This document shows, piece after piece, positions 11,493 to 12,980 of a stretch of DNA of 12,980 nucleotides. Position 1 is the stretch's first letter. Every line of letters begins with the position of its first letter. The notes beneath the pieces were generated by a model. It saw only the letters and a program-made list of their open reading frames with translations, was not told the origin of the DNA and did not search any database. The translations under genes were made by a program, and so were the position numbers. Location: contig JAQVQJ010000022.1 of the NCBI GenBank assembly GCA_028701635.1, forward strand, positions 1-12,980, in the 5' to 3' direction. This DNA is from Clostridia bacterium (GTDB lineage Bacteria; Bacillota_A; Clostridia; Christensenellales; UBA1242).

Positions 11493-11520
11493 AGGTATTA
11501 TAATTTAAAAGTAGGTATTA
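11493..11520 (+). promoter_or_regulatory. Candidate operator: two AGGTATTA repeats 20 bp apart
   Basis: AGGTATTA lies at 11493-11500 and 11513-11520, exactly 20 bp apart (about two helical turns), 13 bases before the TATA box of the ribbon-helix-helix gene. A related AGGTATAT lies at 11421. Ribbon-helix-helix proteins bind short direct or inverted repeats, so autoregulation is plausible. Confidence 0.5.
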
Positions 11521-11532
11521 AAATATACATAT

Positions 11533-11541
11533 ATTTAAATA
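11533..11541 (+). promoter_or_regulatory. TATA box of the regulator gene
   Basis: ATTTAAATA, within ATATTTAAATAG, is centred 25-26 bases before ATG 11563 with no ribosome site between, implying a leaderless message. Confidence 0.7.
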
Positions 11542-11562
11542 GTAGTTATATTTATATACATT

Positions 11563-11850
11563 ATGAAAACAAAGATTAATATTACAATAGATCCGTTTGT
11601 CCTGGAACAAGCAAAAGAAAAGGGTATAAATATATCCGAAACTGCTGAAAGAGCTGTTGTAAATAAATTAAATCCTGAAAATCCAATAGATACTACTGGA
11701 GATCATTGTGAATATTGTGGTACTAAAATGAAAAAAGCAACTGCAAATGATATGAATGGATTATATTACTTTTTACCTGATGAAAAATGGATTTGCCCTA
11801 GATGTGAAAAGAAATTTATAAATAAGTTAATAATGTCAAAATCCCTATAA
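11563..11850 (+). CDS. Ribbon-helix-helix / zinc-ribbon transcriptional regulator, 95 aa
   Basis: Residues 3-35 (KINITIDPFVLEQAKEKGIN, then ISETAERAVV) match the CcdA-like ribbon-helix-helix domain: a beta strand with alternating residues for DNA contact, then two helices. RHH domains dimerise. Residues 49-84 form a C-terminal zinc ribbon: CEYCGTKM (Cys49, Cys52) and CPRCEKKF (Cys78, Cys81). Short RHH plus zinc-ribbon proteins are typical archaeal and archaeal-virus regulators. No toxin partner follows, so an antitoxin role is unlikely. Repeats just upstream suggest it controls its own promoter. Probably the main early regulator of the plus-strand block. The stop codon lies in a small stem (TCCCT-ATA-AGGGA, 11842-11854). 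Confidence 0.85.
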   Translation: MKTKINITIDPFVLEQAKEKGINISETAERAVVNKLNPENPIDTTGDHCEYCGTKMKKATANDMNGLYYFLPDEKWICPRCEKKFINKLIMSKSL

Positions 11851-11859
11851 GGGAGTTTA

Positions 11860-11889
11860 CCAGTTACTCTCATATAATAAACTAACTGG
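11860..11889. repeat. 7-bp inverted repeat around a TATA-like element
   Basis: CCAGTTA (11860-11866) and TAACTGG (11883-11889) flank CATATAATAA. The TATAATAA core is about 23 bases before ATG 11900. The arrangement, with a palindrome enclosing a TATA element, repeats at smaller scale what is seen at 10809-10883, and could be an operator over the promoter of the 11900 operon. Confidence 0.55.
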
Positions 11890-11899
11890 CATATTCAAA

Positions 11900-12088
11900 A
11901 TGGAAACACTAGAAAAAACAGAAGAACAAAAAGAAACAGAAGAAATCAAAGAATGCTTAGGAGCATTTGAAAGTTTAAAACTAACTAAAAACTCCAAAGG
12001 TTATACTTGGGAGATCAAAATTGCAGAGATTAATATAGATAGACTTGATGAAATAAATAATAAAATGCTCGAGAGGTATAGTAATTAA
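11900..12088 (+). CDS. Acidic small protein, 62 aa, unknown
   Basis: The 62-residue product is acidic and helical at both ends: METLEKTEEQKETEEIKECL, a short central beta segment (LKLTKNSKGYTWEIKIAEI) and a C-terminal helix (DRLDEINNKMLERYSN). There is no known motif. The TATA-like element within the inverted repeat at 11860-11889 is at a leaderless distance, and no ribosome site is present. It begins a run of tightly packed plus-strand genes to the window end. Confidence 0.6.
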   Translation: METLEKTEEQKETEEIKECLGAFESLKLTKNSKGYTWEIKIAEINIDRLDEINNKMLERYSN

Positions 12089-12089
12089 A

Positions 12090-12167
12090 ATGTCTGAAAA
12101 AGAAAAAGAAGATTACATTATTGAGCAATCAATGGAGGAATACTATGACAACCGAACAACTTACTAA
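12090..12167 (+). CDS. Possible 25-residue acidic peptide
   Basis: ATG 12090, one base after the previous stop, opens a 25-codon frame (MSEKEKEDYIIEQSMEEYY) that overlaps the next gene by 23 bases. Its EDYII segment resembles the 22-residue frame at 150-218. Its main role could be translational coupling, as the GGAGG of the next gene lies within it. Weak coding evidence. Confidence 0.3.
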   Translation: MSEKEKEDYIIEQSMEEYYDNRTTY

Positions 12168-12342
12168 AGAACAAAGAGAGAAAATAATTGAAATAGCTGA
12201 ATATTTATATAATTTAGATGTTAACATTTTTAGTAAATCAAATGAAGGTTATACTTATTGGTATTATGTCTTTAATAATCTTTTAAGAATAGCAAACTCA
12301 AATAAAAAGAAATGTCCGAAGTGTGGAGAGGTTTTGGAATAA
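12145..12342 (+). CDS. Small protein with C-terminal CPKCG knuckle, 65 aa
   Basis: The frame is open from a TTG at 12121, but ATG 12145 is preceded by GGAGG at a spacing of 6 and is preferred. The product is helical and aromatic (QREKIIEIAEYLYNLDVNIF, then YTYWYYVFNNLLRIANS) and ends KKKCPKCGEVLE, a single CxxC knuckle that could pair with another chain to form a zinc site. I do not recognise a family. The stop overlaps the next start (TAATG). Confidence 0.6.
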   Translation: MTTEQLTKEQREKIIEIAEYLYNLDVNIFSKSNEGYTYWYYVFNNLLRIANSNKKKCPKCGEVLE

Positions 12343-12530
12343 TGAAGTTTGAAGATTTAATCAGCAAATTAGTTGAGAAGGCACATAAAGAAGGGATACC
12401 TTTTGTATTAATTAGAAAATTAAATAAAAAGTGGAAAGTAGCATATAATCATAATGTTTTTGAGAAAGATGAATTAAGAACTGAAATATTAAATCATTTA
12501 AAGATAAAGGGAACTAAAAATGACAACTAA
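12342..12530 (+). CDS. Small basic protein, 62 aa, unknown
   Basis: ATG 12342 overlaps the upstream stop (TAATG) with GGAGAGG 10-16 bases upstream, preferred over an upstream ATG at 12312 that lies inside the previous gene. The 62-residue product has a helix (FEDLISKLVEKAHKEGIPF), a beta hairpin (VLIRKLNKKWKVAYN) and a second helix (DELRTEILNHLKIKG). It is compact and charged, possibly nucleic-acid binding, with no named domain. It overlaps the next gene by 11 bases. Confidence 0.6.
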   Translation: MKFEDLISKLVEKAHKEGIPFVLIRKLNKKWKVAYNHNVFEKDELRTEILNHLKIKGTKNDN

Positions 12531-12717
12531 AACCATAACAGATATTGAAAATAGAATTAAGAATGAAATAAAGAAATGGGGAACTGGAAGTTTTGAAGAA
12601 GTAGAAGATGATGATTACACTCATACAAGAATGGCTGAATTTGTTAAAATTCCTATTGAAACTTTGGAATGGATATTAAATAAAGAACAAACCTCAAAAA
12701 ACGGAGATGAAAAATGA
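12520..12717 (+). CDS. Acidic small protein, 65 aa, unknown
   Basis: The product begins MTTKTITDIENRIKNEIKKW, has an acidic middle (FEEVEDDDYTHTRMAEFV) and ends with a helix (IETLEWILNKEQ). A short motif like a DNA- or protein-binding helical pair cannot be confirmed. It starts within the upstream gene and its stop overlaps the next start (ATGA), so it is part of one closely packed transcript. Confidence 0.6.
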   Translation: MTTKTITDIENRIKNEIKKWGTGSFEEVEDDDYTHTRMAEFVKIPIETLEWILNKEQTSKNGDEK

Positions 12718-12848
12718 AAACACCTCAACAAATAAAAAGGCAAATGAAAATGTTAAAATTATATAATGTTAAAGGAGAATTAATTACAGAAAGAATAATA
12801 GAAGAACTCCTCTCAAAAATTGGGGATAATTCAGAGGTGGAGAAATGA
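12714..12848 (+). CDS. Small helical protein, 44 aa, unknown
   Basis: ATG 12714 overlaps the previous stop, with GGAGA about 8 bases upstream. The basic N-terminal helix (MKTPQQIKRQMKMLKLYNVK) and the acidic C-terminal helix (LITERIIEELLSKIG) could pair. Its stop overlaps the next start (ATGA), and GGTGG just upstream serves that gene. In the alternative junction at 252-386 an unrelated gene of the same length takes its place. Confidence 0.55.
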   Translation: MKTPQQIKRQMKMLKLYNVKGELITERIIEELLSKIGDNSEVEK

Positions 12849-12980
12849 CAGAAAATAATAAAATCCCCCAAGAAATAGAAAAAAATATTTTGAAAGAAGA
12901 AAATATATGTTGTTCGGAAATTCCATCAAAAAATAAATGGAAAGATGCAAAAGAAGCACTTAATCATTGTATTTGGGGAG
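12845..12980 (+). CDS. Cysteine-rich protein, 5' part (same gene as 379-855 if circular)
   Basis: ATG 12845 opens a frame reading MTENNKIPQE that from codon 4 is identical in DNA to the 379-855 gene and runs off the window end after 45 codons. If the molecule is circular this is the true 5' end of that gene, whose rest lies at 509-855, giving 160 residues. The window edge is the only reason it looks partial. Confidence 0.8.
   Translation, partial: MTENNKIPQEIEKNILKEENICCSEIPSKNKWKDAKEALNHCIWG
12854..12980 (+). repeat. 127-bp perfect direct repeat, copy 2 (assembly junction)
   Basis: Identical to 382-508 and ends exactly at the window end. Joining 12980 to 509 gives a closed 12,472-bp circle in which all plus-strand genes stay in frame. 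Confidence 0.9.

Noticed and set aside
11563..11850. RHH protein as an antitoxin of a toxin-antitoxin pair
   Set aside because: No toxin-sized partner overlaps or follows; the C-terminal zinc ribbon and upstream repeats fit a virus regulator better.
1..12980. tRNA, rRNA, integrase or attachment site
   Set aside because: No cloverleaf, rRNA-like segment or tyrosine/serine recombinase motif was seen; the 127-bp repeat lies inside a gene and is better explained as a circular overlap.

Overview
The window looks like an almost complete small double-stranded DNA virus (or provirus-like replicon) of an archaeon. Three things point to Archaea. It is AT-rich. At six or more genes a TTTAAATA-type TATA box is centred 24-27 nt before the start codon with no Shine-Dalgarno site between, which is the leaderless archaeal arrangement. 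Internal operon genes carry GGAGG-type ribosome sites or ATGA/TAATG overlaps, and T-rich tracts follow gene ends. The style (very small zinc-ribbon and ribbon-helix-helix proteins, AT-rich) would suit a DPANN-type or other uncultured archaeal host, but that is inference. Recognisable genes place the virus in the HK97-fold (Caudoviricetes-like) lineage: large terminase (9103-10386), portal (6716-7813), major capsid protein (2995-3864), capsid decoration protein (3866-4288) and a repeat-rich fibre/adhesin (1796-2914).

Topology: the last 127 bases (12854-12980) are identical to 382-508 and the match ends exactly at the window end. This is what an assembly-graph loop gives. The simplest reading is a circular or circularly permuted molecule of 12,472 bp (382-12853), with bases 1-381 as a variant branch entering the same shared sequence. 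The branch carries a diverged homologue of the small membrane protein at 1550-1795.

Layout: on the inferred circle there are two gene blocks. The minus-strand virion block runs from 10586 down to 1796: small coiled-coil protein, TerL, three unknown or virion-like proteins, portal, a 309-aa low-complexity/helical protein, a cluster of tiny membrane proteins (5052-5783), a zinc protein, a 164-aa unknown, decoration protein, capsid and fibre. The plus-strand block runs from 11110 through the circle junction to 1795 and holds only small proteins: a ribbon-helix-helix/zinc-ribbon regulator, a Cys-rich protein, a zinc ribbon, a phage-type 109-aa protein of the LNKTN family, a small basic protein and a two-TM protein. 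The blocks diverge from a 523-bp gene-free region (10587-11109) full of inverted repeats, a GC hairpin and strand-asymmetric C/T tracts. This is the best candidate for the replication origin and the main regulatory region. The blocks converge with no gap at 1795/1796.

Notable absences: I see no polymerase, helicase, initiator, integrase, tape-measure, tail-tube or baseplate protein. If the 12.5-kb circle is real, this is an extremely reduced HK97-fold virus or a satellite-like element that uses host or helper replication, with either a very simple tail machine or one made of unrecognised proteins.
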